From Hymenobacter swuensis DY53 (GTDB taxonomy: Bacteria > Bacteroidota > Bacteroidia > Cytophagales > Hymenobacteraceae), in assembly GCF_000576555.1 (NCBI RefSeq), contig NZ_CP007145.1, positions 248,001-312,000 of the forward strand: DNA of 64,000 bases. The letters are read 5' to 3'. The notes under the pieces were generated by a model that saw only the letters and a program-made list of their open reading frames with translations, searched no databases and was not told the origin of the DNA. Both the position numbers and the translations under genes were made by a program. Shown here piece by piece: positions 39,630 through 47,986 of this stretch (its first letter is position 1; every line of letters begins with the position of its first letter).

Positions 39630-41462
39630 ATGCAAGAGAAAGGTAGCATCTCGATTCACACCGAGAATATCTTCCCCATCATCAAGAAATTCCTGTACTC
39701 CGACCACGAAATCTTCCTGCGTGAGCTGGTGAGCAATGCCGTGGACGCTACCCAGAAGCTGAAAAGCCTGGGCCAGCTGGGCGAGTTCAAGGGCGAGCTG
39801 GGCGAGCTGAAGGTGAAGGTGAGCGTGGACAAAGAGGCCCGCACCATTACCATCTCGGACCGCGGCCTGGGCATGACGGCCGAGGAAATCAAGAAGTACA
39901 TCAACCAGATTGCCTTCTCCGGCGCCACCGAGTTTGTGGAGAAGTACAAGGAGAAGGATGCCGCCGCCAAAGACCAGATCATCGGTCAGTTCGGCCTGGG
40001 TTTCTACTCGGCATTCATGGTGGCCAAGGAGGTGGAAATCTTCTCCAAGAGCTACAAGGAGGACACCGAAGGCGCGCATTGGGTGTGCGACGGTAGCACC
40101 GAGTTTAGCTTGGAAAACACTGAGAAGGCCGACCGGGGCACCGACATTGTGCTGCACGTAGCCGAGGACTCCGACGAGTTTCTGGAGCCGGCCCGCCTCA
40201 AAGGCATCCTCACCAAGTACTGCAAGTTCCTGCCTATCGAAATTGAGTTCGAGGGCGAGGTCATCAACCAGACGGCTCCCATCTGGACCAAGCAGCCCTC
40301 GGAGCTGACCGACGAGGATTACGTGAAGTTCTACCAGGAGCTGTACCCGTTCTCGGAGCCGCCGCTATTCTGGATTCACCTCAACGTGGATTACCCCTTC
40401 AACCTGACCGGGATTCTGTATTTCCCCAAGGTGAAGGACGAACTGCAGTTCCAGCGCAACAAAATTCAGCTGTACTCGCGCCAAGTGTTCATTACCGACG
40501 AGGTGAAGGACGTGGTACCCGAGTTCCTGATGCTGCTGCACGGCGTCATCGACTCGCCCGACATTCCGCTGAACGTGTCGCGCAGCTTCCTGCAGGCCGA
40601 TGCGGCGGTGCGCAAAATCAACCAGTACATCACCAAAAAGGTAGCCGACAAGCTGGCTGAGCTGTTCCGCAAAGACCGCGCTGGGTACGAGAGTAAGTGG
40701 TCGGATATCGGTCTGTTTGTGAAGTATGGCATGCTGTCGGATGAGAAGTTCTACGACAAGGCCAAGGACTTTGCTCTCGTGCAGAACGTAGCCGGTAAGC
40801 TGTTCACGCTGCCCGAGTATCAGGAGTTTGTGCAGGCCAACCAGAAGGACAAGAACGAGCAGACGGTGGTGCTGTACACCACCGACGCAGAGGCCCAGCA
40901 TGGCTTCGTGCAGGCGGCTCAGGACCGGGGTTACGACGTGCTGGAGCTCAACGGCCCGCTCGATTCGCACTTCATCGGGCAACTGGAGCAGAAGCTCGAA
41001 AAGACTACGTTCAAGCGCGTGGATGCCGATACGGTGGGCAAACTCATCGAGAAGGAGGAAACCACAGAAAGCGTACTGAGCGACGATGACACAACCAGGC
41101 TGCAGGACGTGTTCAAGGTGGCCATCAGCAACGAGCACATGCATGTGCAGGTAGAGGCTCTTTCGCCCCAGGATGCGCCGGTTATCATCACGCTGCCCGA
41201 GTTCATGCGCCGCATGAAGGACATGCAGCGCGCCGGTGGCGGCGGTGGCATGCAGATGTTCGGCTCCCTGCCCGACAGCTACACGGTGAGCGTGAATGCC
41301 AATCACCCGGTAGCCCAGCGCGTGCTGAAAGCCGAGGGCGAAGCCGGCAGTCAGTTGGCCCGTCAGGCGTTTGATCTGGCCTTGCTGGCCCAGGGCCTGC
41401 TGAAGGGTGAGGCGCTAACCGCGTTTGTGAAGCGCAGCGCCGACCTTCTAGCGGCTGAGTAG
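39630..41462 (+). CDS. htpG: Molecular chaperone HtpG (Hsp90)
   Basis: 610 residues. The ATG at 39630 gives MQEKGSISIHTENIFPIIKKFLYSD. N-terminal GHKL ATPase motifs are all present: ELVSNAVDA (Glu and Asn for ATP/Mg), ISDRGLGMT, IGQFGLGFYSAFMVA. The middle domain has NVSRSFLQADAAVRKI with the catalytic-loop Arg; the C-terminal dimerisation domain ends MQMFGSLPDSYTVSVNANHPV. An ATP-dependent chaperone of the cytosol. The C-terminus lacks a TPR-binding EEVD, as in bacteria. The upstream open frame before 39630 is unlikely to be translated. Confidence 0.98.
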   Translation: MQEKGSISIHTENIFPIIKKFLYSDHEIFLRELVSNAVDATQKLKSLGQLGEFKGELGELKVKVSVDKEARTITISDRGLGMTAEEIKKYINQIAFSGATEFVEKYKEKDAAAKDQIIGQFGLGFYSAFMVAKEVEIFSKSYKEDTEGAHWVCDGSTEFSLENTEKADRGTDIVLHVAEDSDEFLEPARLKGILTKYCKFLPIEIEFEGEVINQTAPIWTKQPSELTDEDYVKFYQELYPFSEPPLFWIHLNVDYPFNLTGILYFPKVKDELQFQRNKIQLYSRQVFITDEVKDVVPEFLMLLHGVIDSPDIPLNVSRSFLQADAAVRKINQYITKKVADKLAELFRKDRAGYESKWSDIGLFVKYGMLSDEKFYDKAKDFALVQNVAGKLFTLPEYQEFVQANQKDKNEQTVVLYTTDAEAQHGFVQAAQDRGYDVLELNGPLDSHFIGQLEQKLEKTTFKRVDADTVGKLIEKEETTESVLSDDDTTRLQDVFKVAISNEHMHVQVEALSPQDAPVIITLPEFMRRMKDMQRAGGGGGMQMFGSLPDSYTVSVNANHPVAQRVLKAEGEAGSQLARQAFDLALLAQGLLKGEALTAFVKRSADLLAAE

Positions 41463-41493
41463 TCTTAGAAAGTCTGTAAAGTATTAAGCAGTA

Positions 41494-41527
41494 CAAAACC
41501 TCGGTGGCTCAGGCTGCCGGGGTTTTG
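41494..41527 (+). terminator. Terminator after htpG
   Basis: CAAAACCTCGGTGGC pairs with GCTGCCGGGGTTTTG, allowing G-U pairs, around a four-base loop and ending in TTTTG. Confidence 0.7.
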
Positions 41528-41715
41528 TCGTTTGGGCTAGCAGAAGCTACATGGGTTTGAGCATGAGCTTTTTGCCTGCGTGTGAGGGTGGAAGCTGGCA
41601 AGTTTGGGCATCAGAACCATTTCACTAAGCTGCTCAGCGTACTCAGCTACTCTCCCTTAGGCACCAAATCCCTCTATATTTACGTTCGATGCTGCGAATC
41701 CTGCCCGTTACCCCA

Positions 41716-42672
41716 ATGCGTCTGTTGCGTTTCTCTGTGCTATTGCCGGTCCTGCTGTTGCTAGGTGCCTGCTCCAAAAAAACCGTCTCGTTCAATAGCC
41801 GGCCCGATGCGCCCGTGGTGTTGGCTAGTAGTGATACGCTAACCACGGCGGCTGACACGACTGCCGCGCCCTCGCTGCAGGCCAAGCGCACAGCTCTGAC
41901 CAAAGACCAGGAAAAGGCCGCTAAAGAGAAGGAGAAGCTGGCCCAGCGCAAGCCCAAGAAGAAGAAAAACGTCTTTTTGGGAGAGCGAATCAAGAAAGGA
42001 TATGTGAAATCAGGGCCGAAGGGCAAGAACCAGTACGTGGAAATCTTCTACTACCTGCGCACCTTCCAGCAGCCCAACCCATTTGCGCCGGCCCGTTACT
42101 ATTTCAACCCCCGCAAGCGCAAAATCTTCAAGGCCAACACTGAGCTGAATGCCGGCACTGACAAGGTGTTGCATGGCCCCTACAAAAAAATGCAGGGCGG
42201 CAAGGTGATAGAAACCGGGTACTTCGCGGTAGGTACCCGCCATCTGCGCTGGGAGAAGTTCAACCGCGACAATACGCTGCTGGCCAAAACACACTACGAA
42301 ATGGGCTTCCCGCGCGACGCCAACGTGACCTACTACGACGCGGGCCAGAAGCAGGTGAAGGAAGTAGTGCCCTACTACAACGGCAAGCTGGAAGGCGACT
42401 ATGTGCGCTACAACGAGAACGGCCAGATGGAATGGGTGGGCCAGTTCGAGAACGGCAAGCGTGTGGGCAACTGGGACCGGTACTGGGGCTTCCGTAACAC
42501 CCGCAACCGCCTGCGCTACCAGTACCAGTACGGCGAATCGGGCTACGACCCGGAAGTGACCGAGCCGGTGCTGGTAAAGGAGTACAACCGCAACGGCGTG
42601 CTTATTTACGAGAAAGATAAGCTGGATAACCGCGATAAACCCGACACCGCCCGCCCCGGCAGCAAGCGGTGA
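41716..42672 (+). CDS. Lipoprotein with YwqK/MORN-like repeats
   Basis: 318 residues. From the ATG at 41716, MRLLRFSVLLPVLLLLGAC is a lipoprotein leader. A Lys-rich stretch (EKAAKEKEKLAQRKPKKKKN) at about 70-95 precedes a repeat region: DKVLHGPYKKMQGGKVIETGYFAVG, PYYNGKLEGDYVRYNENGQMEWVG and QFENGKRVGNWDRYWG are successive YwqK-like beta-hairpin repeats. Such proteins in Bacteroidota are often surface or periplasmic, with unknown roles despite the toxin-antitoxin label sometimes used. Its stop codon touches the large palindrome shared with yraN. Confidence 0.8.
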   Translation: MRLLRFSVLLPVLLLLGACSKKTVSFNSRPDAPVVLASSDTLTTAADTTAAPSLQAKRTALTKDQEKAAKEKEKLAQRKPKKKKNVFLGERIKKGYVKSGPKGKNQYVEIFYYLRTFQQPNPFAPARYYFNPRKRKIFKANTELNAGTDKVLHGPYKKMQGGKVIETGYFAVGTRHLRWEKFNRDNTLLAKTHYEMGFPRDANVTYYDAGQKQVKEVVPYYNGKLEGDYVRYNENGQMEWVGQFENGKRVGNWDRYWGFRNTRNRLRYQYQYGESGYDPEVTEPVLVKEYNRNGVLIYEKDKLDNRDKPDTARPGSKR

Positions 42673-42766
42673 AGTGGTGAATTTGTGAAATGGTGAGTTT
42701 GACGTTCAGCCCGCGCAAGTGGCGCAACAAGAACGTCAAACTCACCATTTCACAAATTCACCACTT
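42672..42766. repeat. 35-bp perfect palindrome between convergent genes
   Basis: The left arm 42672-42706 and right arm 42732-42766 are exact complements over 35 bases with a 25-base loop. The unit GTGAATTTGTGAAATGGTGA gives it a tandem look, and a related string (AATCACTAAATCACCATTTC) occurs near 33946-33966. The last base of the lipoprotein stop (42670-42672) and the first two bases of the yraN stop (42765-42767) lie inside the arms. It probably terminates both transcripts, though no T run follows. Confidence 0.9.
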
Positions 42767-43124
42767 ACCAGAATGCATCCTCGAAGTGTTCGATGCGCAG
42801 ACCCTGGGTGGTAGGGGAGAGGGCCAGAATATCAAAGCGGATGTCACCGGCCCAGTTGAGCTCTTCCTGCAGGTGTTCGGCTGCCAAGCGCAGCAACTGC
42901 CGTTTGCGCTCTGTCACGAATTCTTCGGGGTGACCGTACTGAGCTGAGGAGCGCGTTTTCACCTCCACAAACACCAGCAGCTCCCGGCCCCGGTGCATAA
43001 TCAGGTCTACTTCGGCGCGGCGGTGGCGGAAGTTGCGGTACAACAGCTTGTAGCCCCGGGCCAGCAGGTACTGCAGGGCCGTCTCTTCTCCGTCATGGCC
43101 AAGTTGGTGGGCGGCAGTTGGCAT
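42765..43124 (-). CDS. yraN: YraN family (UPF0102) endonuclease-like protein
   Basis: 119 residues, the usual length. The conserved pattern is complete: GHDGEETALQYLLARGYKLLYRNFRHRRAEVDLI, then FVEVKTRSSAQYGHPEE, with Glu-Asp-ExK acidic residues of the restriction-endonuclease-like fold, and LRLAAEHL. Family members have a putative nuclease fold, with an unproved role in DNA or RNA metabolism. It is convergent with the YwqK-like lipoprotein gene and separated from it by the palindrome. Confidence 0.93.
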   Translation of the reverse strand: MPTAAHQLGHDGEETALQYLLARGYKLLYRNFRHRRAEVDLIMHRGRELLVFVEVKTRSSAQYGHPEEFVTERKRQLLRLAAEHLQEELNWAGDIRFDILALSPTTQGLRIEHFEDAFW

Positions 43125-43204
43125 AGAGGGTGGGCTCAGGTTAATATGAGTGGCTGGAACAGGTGAACTAGTACCTGAAGTAGCCGGTTTGGTGCTAAAT
43201 CTAG

Positions 43205-43212
43205 TACCTTTG
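43205..43212 (+). promoter_or_regulatory. Possible -7 promoter box upstream of lipB
   Basis: TACCTTTG matches the Bacteroidota -7 consensus TAnnTTTG exactly. The nearest TTTG lies only 13 bases upstream, closer than the usual 19-20, so the -33 element is in doubt. Confidence 0.4.
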
Positions 43213-43391
43213 CGCGTTCCTTGAGCGGTAGGCGCTGCTCTTTTCGGTGGTGGTATCCGTTAGTGCCGGTTTGCTGCGTAAGAAACCTGCTCGCCATCTA
43301 AAAAGGGCCAATTTTCTGCCTGTTGGGGCAGCTAGTTCGTAGCCAGCAGGAGGATTTGCGCTTATCAGGTCCCGTCTTTTTCAGATAGCCC

Positions 43392-44201
43392 ATGTCTCTA
43401 TATTCTGCCTGCGTAAGTCCCACTGATGTTGGTGCTACGCCGGAGCCGGCCGCTGCTCCGGCCACGACTGGCCAGAACCGCCGGGTGTCCGTACGCCGTC
43501 TGGGGTTGGTTGACTACCAGCCCGCCTGGGATGCTCAGGAACAGCTGCTGGCCGAAACGCTGGCGACCAAAACCCTGAACCGGCAGCGGCAGGAAGCCGG
43601 AGAGTTGCCCGAACCCACTGCGAACTACTTACTGCTTTGTGAGCATCCACACGTCTACACATTAGGCAAAAGCGGAAAGCCTGAACACCTGCTACTCGAT
43701 GAAGCCGGCCTAACGGCACATCAGGCTACCTTCCACCGTATCAACCGGGGTGGTGATATCACCTACCACGGTCCCGGCCAACTGGTTGGTTACCCCATTT
43801 TCGACCTCGACAACTTCTTCACGGACATTCACCGCTACTTGCGGCTGCTGGAAGAAGCCGTCATCCTCACCCTGGCCGAATATGGCGTGCGGGCCGGCCG
43901 CATTGCGGGCCTCACCGGCGTCTGGCTCGATTTTGAGGAAGGCGCGGCCAACCCGCGTAAAATCTGTGCTATGGGTGTGAAATGTAGCCGTTGGGTTACC
44001 ATGCATGGCTTCGCGCTCAACGTCAATACCGACCTTTCGTACTTTGGCTACATCGTACCCTGCGGCATTACCGATAAGGCGGTTACCTCACTCCGCCAGG
44101 AACTAGGCCATGCCGTGCCCTTGGCTGAAGTGCAGGACCGCCTGCTTCCACACCTGGCCCGCCTGTTTGGGGCCAGCCTTGCCACTGAATCTGCTTTATG
44201 A
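43392..44201 (+). CDS. lipB: Octanoyl-[acyl carrier protein]:protein N-octanoyltransferase
   Basis: 269 residues. Signature blocks are complete: CEHPHVYTLGKSGKPEHLL, RGGDITYHGPGQLVGYPI, and CAMGVKCSRWVTMHGFALNV with the catalytic Lys near 197, then GYIVPCGI with catalytic Cys224. LipB transfers octanoate from ACP to lipoyl domains of 2-oxoacid dehydrogenases, the first step of lipoate synthesis. The N-terminus has about 35 extra Ala/Thr/Pro-rich residues compared with E. coli LipB (213), so a later start may be used. It overlaps the next gene by four bases. Confidence 0.96.
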   Translation: MSLYSACVSPTDVGATPEPAAAPATTGQNRRVSVRRLGLVDYQPAWDAQEQLLAETLATKTLNRQRQEAGELPEPTANYLLLCEHPHVYTLGKSGKPEHLLLDEAGLTAHQATFHRINRGGDITYHGPGQLVGYPIFDLDNFFTDIHRYLRLLEEAVILTLAEYGVRAGRIAGLTGVWLDFEEGAANPRKICAMGVKCSRWVTMHGFALNVNTDLSYFGYIVPCGITDKAVTSLRQELGHAVPLAEVQDRLLPHLARLFGASLATESAL

Positions 44202-44614
44202 AGGAAGATATTGCCTTTGCTCCGGTAGAAGGAGTTTCCATTGCCATTGTGCCCGATGAGGCGGCTACTACCACCGAAGGCCAGCCCGGCTGGTTGGTGT
44301 ACCTGCTCAACTACAACGACCATGAGCTGGAAAATGTCATCGTTAGCTCCAACGGCTACGGAACCAACGCGGAAGGGGAGCCGGTGCGCACCTCTACGCT
44401 GCGTCATTCGCTGTTGATGGTTCCCGAGCAAGCCGCCGTTCCCGTCGAACCGATTGATCCGGCCCTATTTCACCTGAACAACCAATATTGGGTGAGCTAT
44501 TACGTCGGTGGTCAGATTTTTGATAAGAAGTTCATCTTCGTGCCCGATTCCATCGTGGCCGCTAACCTGACGCCCATTACTTTGCTGGACCGCTCTGGGG
44601 TACTGCACAGCTAA
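44198..44614 (+). CDS. Conserved hypothetical protein coupled to lipB
   Basis: 138 residues, soluble, beta-rich (SIAIVPDEAATTTEGQPGWLVYLLNYNDHELENVIVSS). No family named. Its ATGA overlap with the lipB stop indicates translational coupling, and conserved features include GWLVYLLNYND, WVSYYVGGQIFDKKFIFV and SIVAANLTPI. Whether it acts in lipoylation cannot be told from the sequence. Confidence 0.75.
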   Translation: MKEDIAFAPVEGVSIAIVPDEAATTTEGQPGWLVYLLNYNDHELENVIVSSNGYGTNAEGEPVRTSTLRHSLLMVPEQAAVPVEPIDPALFHLNNQYWVSYYVGGQIFDKKFIFVPDSIVAANLTPITLLDRSGVLHS

Positions 44615-44625
44615 CCGTATCTTTG
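44594..44625 (+). promoter_or_regulatory. Candidate promoter for the sugar-phosphate transferase gene
   Basis: TATCTTTG at 44618-44625 matches the -7 consensus exactly, with TCTG 20 bases before it as a near match to TTTG. It lies at the very end of the preceding gene, 55 bases before ATG 44681. Confidence 0.55.
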
Positions 44626-44680
44626 CTTTTCCATTTCCTGTCTCACGTTGAGGCATGTTTACAAAAATAGCCGAACCGCA

Positions 44681-45748
44681 ATGAATGCACTCGGAATTCA
44701 GTTGGGTCTGTCCTCCCTGTGGGCGTTTCTGGTGGCCTTGTTCGCCGTCCCGTCCATCATTTACATCGCCCACCTGAAAAACATGCTCGATACGCCCAAC
44801 GTGCGTACCGTGCACGAGTCGCTGACGCCGCGCCTGGGCGGCGTGGCGGTATTTGCAGGCTTTATGTCGGCTCTCACCATTTTTGCCCCTCTTAACAACG
44901 GCGTGCAACAGCTACTGGCAGGTTGTATCGTGCTGTTCTTTGTGGGTTTGAAAGATGATCTGGTCAGTATTTCCGTTGCCAAGAAATTTGTGGGCCAACT
45001 ACTGGCCACAGGTGTGGTCATGATTATGGCTGATGTGCGCATTACCAGCTTTCAGGGCATTCTGGGAATTCAGGAGCTGCCCATCGGCATCAGCTATGCC
45101 TTTACCTTTTTCGCCATCGTGGGCATCACCAATGCCATCAACCTCATTGATGGCCTCGACGGACTGGCCGGTTCCATTGTCCTCATCATTGTAAGCACTT
45201 TCGGCTACTACTTTTACCGCTACGGCGGGCCTGATTTTCAGAACTATGTGTTCGTGTCGGTGTGCGTGGTAGGCGGTATTTTGGGCTTTCTGCGCTATAA
45301 CTTTCACAAGGCCACCATCTTCATGGGCGACACCGGCTCGTTGGTGTGCGGCTTTATCGTGTCAATACTCACTATTCAGTTTATTGAGATGGGCCTGAAA
45401 GTAGGCCAGCCGTTCGCCTCCTCGGCACCGTCGGTAGCCGTGGGTATTCTGTTCGTACCGCTGTTCGATACGCTGCGGGTGTTCATTGTACGCATGATGG
45501 CCGGCCGCTCGCCTTTCTCGCCCGATAAGAACCACGTCCACCACCGTATTCTGGCTATGGGCTTCCAGCAAATCGGCACAGTTATTCTGTTGGGCCTGCT
45601 CAATATTGTGGTCATTCTGTTTGTCATCAACTTCGCTTACCTCGGCAATACCATTTTGATTGCCATGCTGGTAGCATTTTCTCTGTTGCTGAGCGTATTC
45701 CTAGGCGTGTATCATAGTCGCGCCGAGCGGCAGCGCGTAGCTTCCTAA
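44681..45748 (+). CDS. Undecaprenyl-phosphate sugar-1-phosphate transferase (MraY/WecA superfamily)
   Basis: 355 residues from ATG 44681, with about ten membrane helices. Superfamily markers are TVHESLTPRLGGVAVF (substrate loop), FVGLKDDL (DD motif), NAINLIDGLDGLAGS (the NxxNxxDGxDGLA block), FMGDTGSLVCGF and a C-terminal NHVHHRILAMG with the His motif of the WecA/TagO group. It transfers a sugar 1-phosphate from a UDP-sugar to undecaprenyl phosphate to start lipid-linked glycan synthesis. WecA-like specificity (GlcNAc-1-P) is more likely than MraY because of the HxHH motif. A TTG at 44648 could extend it. Confidence 0.9.
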   Translation: MNALGIQLGLSSLWAFLVALFAVPSIIYIAHLKNMLDTPNVRTVHESLTPRLGGVAVFAGFMSALTIFAPLNNGVQQLLAGCIVLFFVGLKDDLVSISVAKKFVGQLLATGVVMIMADVRITSFQGILGIQELPIGISYAFTFFAIVGITNAINLIDGLDGLAGSIVLIIVSTFGYYFYRYGGPDFQNYVFVSVCVVGGILGFLRYNFHKATIFMGDTGSLVCGFIVSILTIQFIEMGLKVGQPFASSAPSVAVGILFVPLFDTLRVFIVRMMAGRSPFSPDKNHVHHRILAMGFQQIGTVILLGLLNIVVILFVINFAYLGNTILIAMLVAFSLLLSVFLGVYHSRAERQRVAS

Positions 45749-45763
45749 ACAACGACCGGAAGG

Positions 45764-46945
45764 GTGCAGAACAGTTATTGTCTTTTCATGTGCCTGCTCT
45801 GGCTTTGTGGCCTGAGTCTGGGGCCGGCCACCGCCCGGGCCGCCGAATACCGTCCATTGCCTCCTGCACCGCGCGCCGGACTTACTGCCGACTGGCTCAT
45901 TTTTGATGAGCCACGCAACCGCTTGGTCCTGTATCTGCCTGACTACCACCAGCCAGCCCATGCATACTACCAATGGTTGACCATCCGCCCGGGCAAAGGC
46001 CTGCCTGTTAGCTTCACAGCCCGCGAGAAGCTGAGCCTTTTTCTGGATAACCGCTTGGTTTTCACGGCTCGTGTGCCGGCTTCGTATACCGTCGACTTGT
46101 CGTTGCTGTTGCCGGCTGGTAGTCCGGCCGGACCCCACTTATTGTGCGTCTGGCAGCCCGACGCCGCCCCTGATCTGGCTTCCTTCAGCAATGCGGTGCC
46201 CTTGGTGGCAGCAAAGCCCGGGGCCGCTTCTTCCGCTTCACTAGCAGCTCAGCCCCGGCCCAGAGGGCATCAGGGGCAGAATGTTTTTGTGGGCTTCCTA
46301 TTGCTGATCGGGTTGTGTTATGGCGGCCTCCGGGCTACGTATCAGCCGGGATTTACGCGCATCTACCAGCTGGAAGGCCTTTGGGGCAAAGGGGCTGCCG
46401 AGCAGGATTTCCTGATCAAGCCAACCCTGACTTGGCTGAACTTGGTGCTGGTGCTACTGTTTTCGCTGTCATTTGCGTTGTTGCTGGTCGCCATTCATAC
46501 CAATATTCAGAGCATCGTAATCCTGCGCCGCCTGTTTGATGTGGCCGAGTCTGCCATTATGGTGCGCGTCCTGCTGTATACGCTACTGGTCGCCGGGTTC
46601 GTGCTGGGCAAATACCTGTTCCTGGAGTTGCTGGGCTACATCTTCGATGTAACGGAGCTGGTCACCATCCAGTACCGCGAATTTATCCGGACCATCCTGT
46701 TTATGGGTCTGTTTTTACCCGTTGTAATGCTGCTGTATCTGGGCCTTAATCAGCGGCTGCCTGAAACTGTGCTGTGGGTTTCCAACGGAGTGGTTTCCTT
46801 GCTGTTGGTTGGAACCTTACTGCGGGTAGCTCGGACCTTACACCGCAAGACATCCTTACTGAATCTGCATTTGTTTTCTTACCTTTGCGCCACAGAAGTG
46901 ATTCCCCTGATCATTCTGCTCAAGCTGATCGTTTTTACCTACTGA
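45764..46945 (+). CDS. DUF4271 membrane protein
   Basis: 393 residues from GTG 45764; an ATG at 45788 is an alternative start. A signal peptide ends GPATARA. An extracytoplasmic domain covers about 30-165 (DWLIFDEPRNRLVLYLPDY), followed by about seven membrane helices from about 175 onward (GQNVFVGFLLLIGLCY, LNLVLVLLFSLSFALLLVAI, VLLYTLLVAGFVLGKYLFLELLGYIF). The membrane part is DUF4271. In Bacteroidota this family is typically encoded beside hemD, as here, and has been connected with type IX secretion in some species. It is 16 bases after the preceding gene. Confidence 0.85.
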   Translation: MQNSYCLFMCLLWLCGLSLGPATARAAEYRPLPPAPRAGLTADWLIFDEPRNRLVLYLPDYHQPAHAYYQWLTIRPGKGLPVSFTAREKLSLFLDNRLVFTARVPASYTVDLSLLLPAGSPAGPHLLCVWQPDAAPDLASFSNAVPLVAAKPGAASSASLAAQPRPRGHQGQNVFVGFLLLIGLCYGGLRATYQPGFTRIYQLEGLWGKGAAEQDFLIKPTLTWLNLVLVLLFSLSFALLLVAIHTNIQSIVILRRLFDVAESAIMVRVLLYTLLVAGFVLGKYLFLELLGYIFDVTELVTIQYREFIRTILFMGLFLPVVMLLYLGLNQRLPETVLWVSNGVVSLLLVGTLLRVARTLHRKTSLLNLHLFSYLCATEVIPLIILLKLIVFTY

Positions 46946-47023
46946 CACACACCACTACCGACCTGCATCGGTAGATCCGCAATGCCTCCCTTATTGCCTT
47001 AGACTTACCCTTTTTTCTACCCT

Positions 47024-47842
47024 ATGGCCGAGAGCAAAGACCAACCGGGGGCGGGCCGCCACACTAGGCGCATCTCCAGCATTCTGGTCACCCAGCCTAA
47101 ACCCACTAATGATGTCTCGCCGTACTTTTCTATTGCAGAAAAATACGGGATTAAAGTAGACTTCCGGGAGTTTATCGAGGTTCAGCCAGTTTCCTACAAG
47201 GATTTCCGCAAAGAGAAAGTCAACATTGCTGAGCATACGGCGGTTATCTTCACCAGCCGCAATGCCGTTGATCATTTCTTCCGGATTTGCCAGGAGGCGA
47301 AGATTGAGATGCCCGCTGAAATGAAGTATTTCTGCATTTCGGAGCAGACGGCCAATTACTTGCAGAAGTACATCGTACTACGCAAGCGCAAGCTGTTCGT
47401 GGGCCAGCGCACGGCTGCCGACTTGTTTGAGGTCATCAGGAAGCACAAGGGCGAGAAATTCCTGTATCCGTGCTCTGACATCCGCAAGGACGATATTCCA
47501 GAGTTCATGCGGGCTAACAGCTTAAAATTCACCGAAGCGGTTATCTATCGTACCGTTGCCAGCGACCTGTCGGATCTGTCAGATGTGAAATACGATTGTA
47601 TTGCCTTCTTCAGTCCTTCCGGCATCAGTTCGCTCTTCATCAACTTCCCCGATTTTGAGCAGAACGGTACCCGCATTGCAGCTTTCGGACCCACAACGGC
47701 CAAAGCAGTTGTAGACGCCGGACTTGAGCTTGATATTGAAGCCCCGCAGCCTAATGCGCCTTCTATGACCGGTGCCATTGAAGCGTATATTCGGTTGCAC
47801 CATGGCACTGAAGCCCCCAGAGAGAAAAAACAGAGTAAATAA
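47024..47842 (+). CDS. hemD: Uroporphyrinogen-III synthase
   Basis: 272 residues. The HemD fold is shown by ISSILVTQPKPTN, VIFTSRNAVDHFF, YFCISEQTANYLQKY, FLYPCSDIRKDDIPEF, YDCIAFFSPSGISSLF and IAAFGPTTAKAVVDAGL, in family order. The enzyme cyclises hydroxymethylbilane to uroporphyrinogen III on the route to heme. It is somewhat longer than the usual 250 residues, with polar ends. TACCTTTG at 46880-46887, inside the DUF4271 gene, may be a promoter box. A terminator follows directly. Confidence 0.9.
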   Translation: MAESKDQPGAGRHTRRISSILVTQPKPTNDVSPYFSIAEKYGIKVDFREFIEVQPVSYKDFRKEKVNIAEHTAVIFTSRNAVDHFFRICQEAKIEMPAEMKYFCISEQTANYLQKYIVLRKRKLFVGQRTAADLFEVIRKHKGEKFLYPCSDIRKDDIPEFMRANSLKFTEAVIYRTVASDLSDLSDVKYDCIAFFSPSGISSLFINFPDFEQNGTRIAAFGPTTAKAVVDAGLELDIEAPQPNAPSMTGAIEAYIRLHHGTEAPREKKQSK

Positions 47843-47861
47843 GTGCCTGCCTTTTTAGAAC

Positions 47862-47887
47862 AAAGGGAATAGATTTCTATTCCCTTT
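47862..47887 (+). terminator. Terminator after hemD
   Basis: AAAGGGAATAG pairs exactly with CTATTCCCTTT around ATTT, followed by TGTTTTT. Confidence 0.88.
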
Positions 47888-47903
47888 TGTTTTTCTGGTA
47901 GAA

Positions 47904-47934
47904 TTTGTTGCAGAGGCTTTTTTGCATACATTTG
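47904..47934 (+). promoter_or_regulatory. Bacteroidota-type promoter for the PorP/SprF gene
   Basis: TTTG at 47904-47907, a 19-base spacer and TACATTTG at 47927-47934 fit the consensus TTTG-N19-TAnnTTTG without mismatch. The ATG of the gene lies 53 bases downstream. Confidence 0.85.
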
Positions 47935-47986
47935 AAAAGGCCATGCCCATCATTTTTTAGGCATAACTGGCTATACTCAATACCTT

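Noticed and set aside
41716..42672. YwqK-type toxin-antitoxin antitoxin
   Set aside because: The repeats match that label, but the protein is a lipoprotein with no partner toxin gene beside it, so an antitoxin role is not supported.
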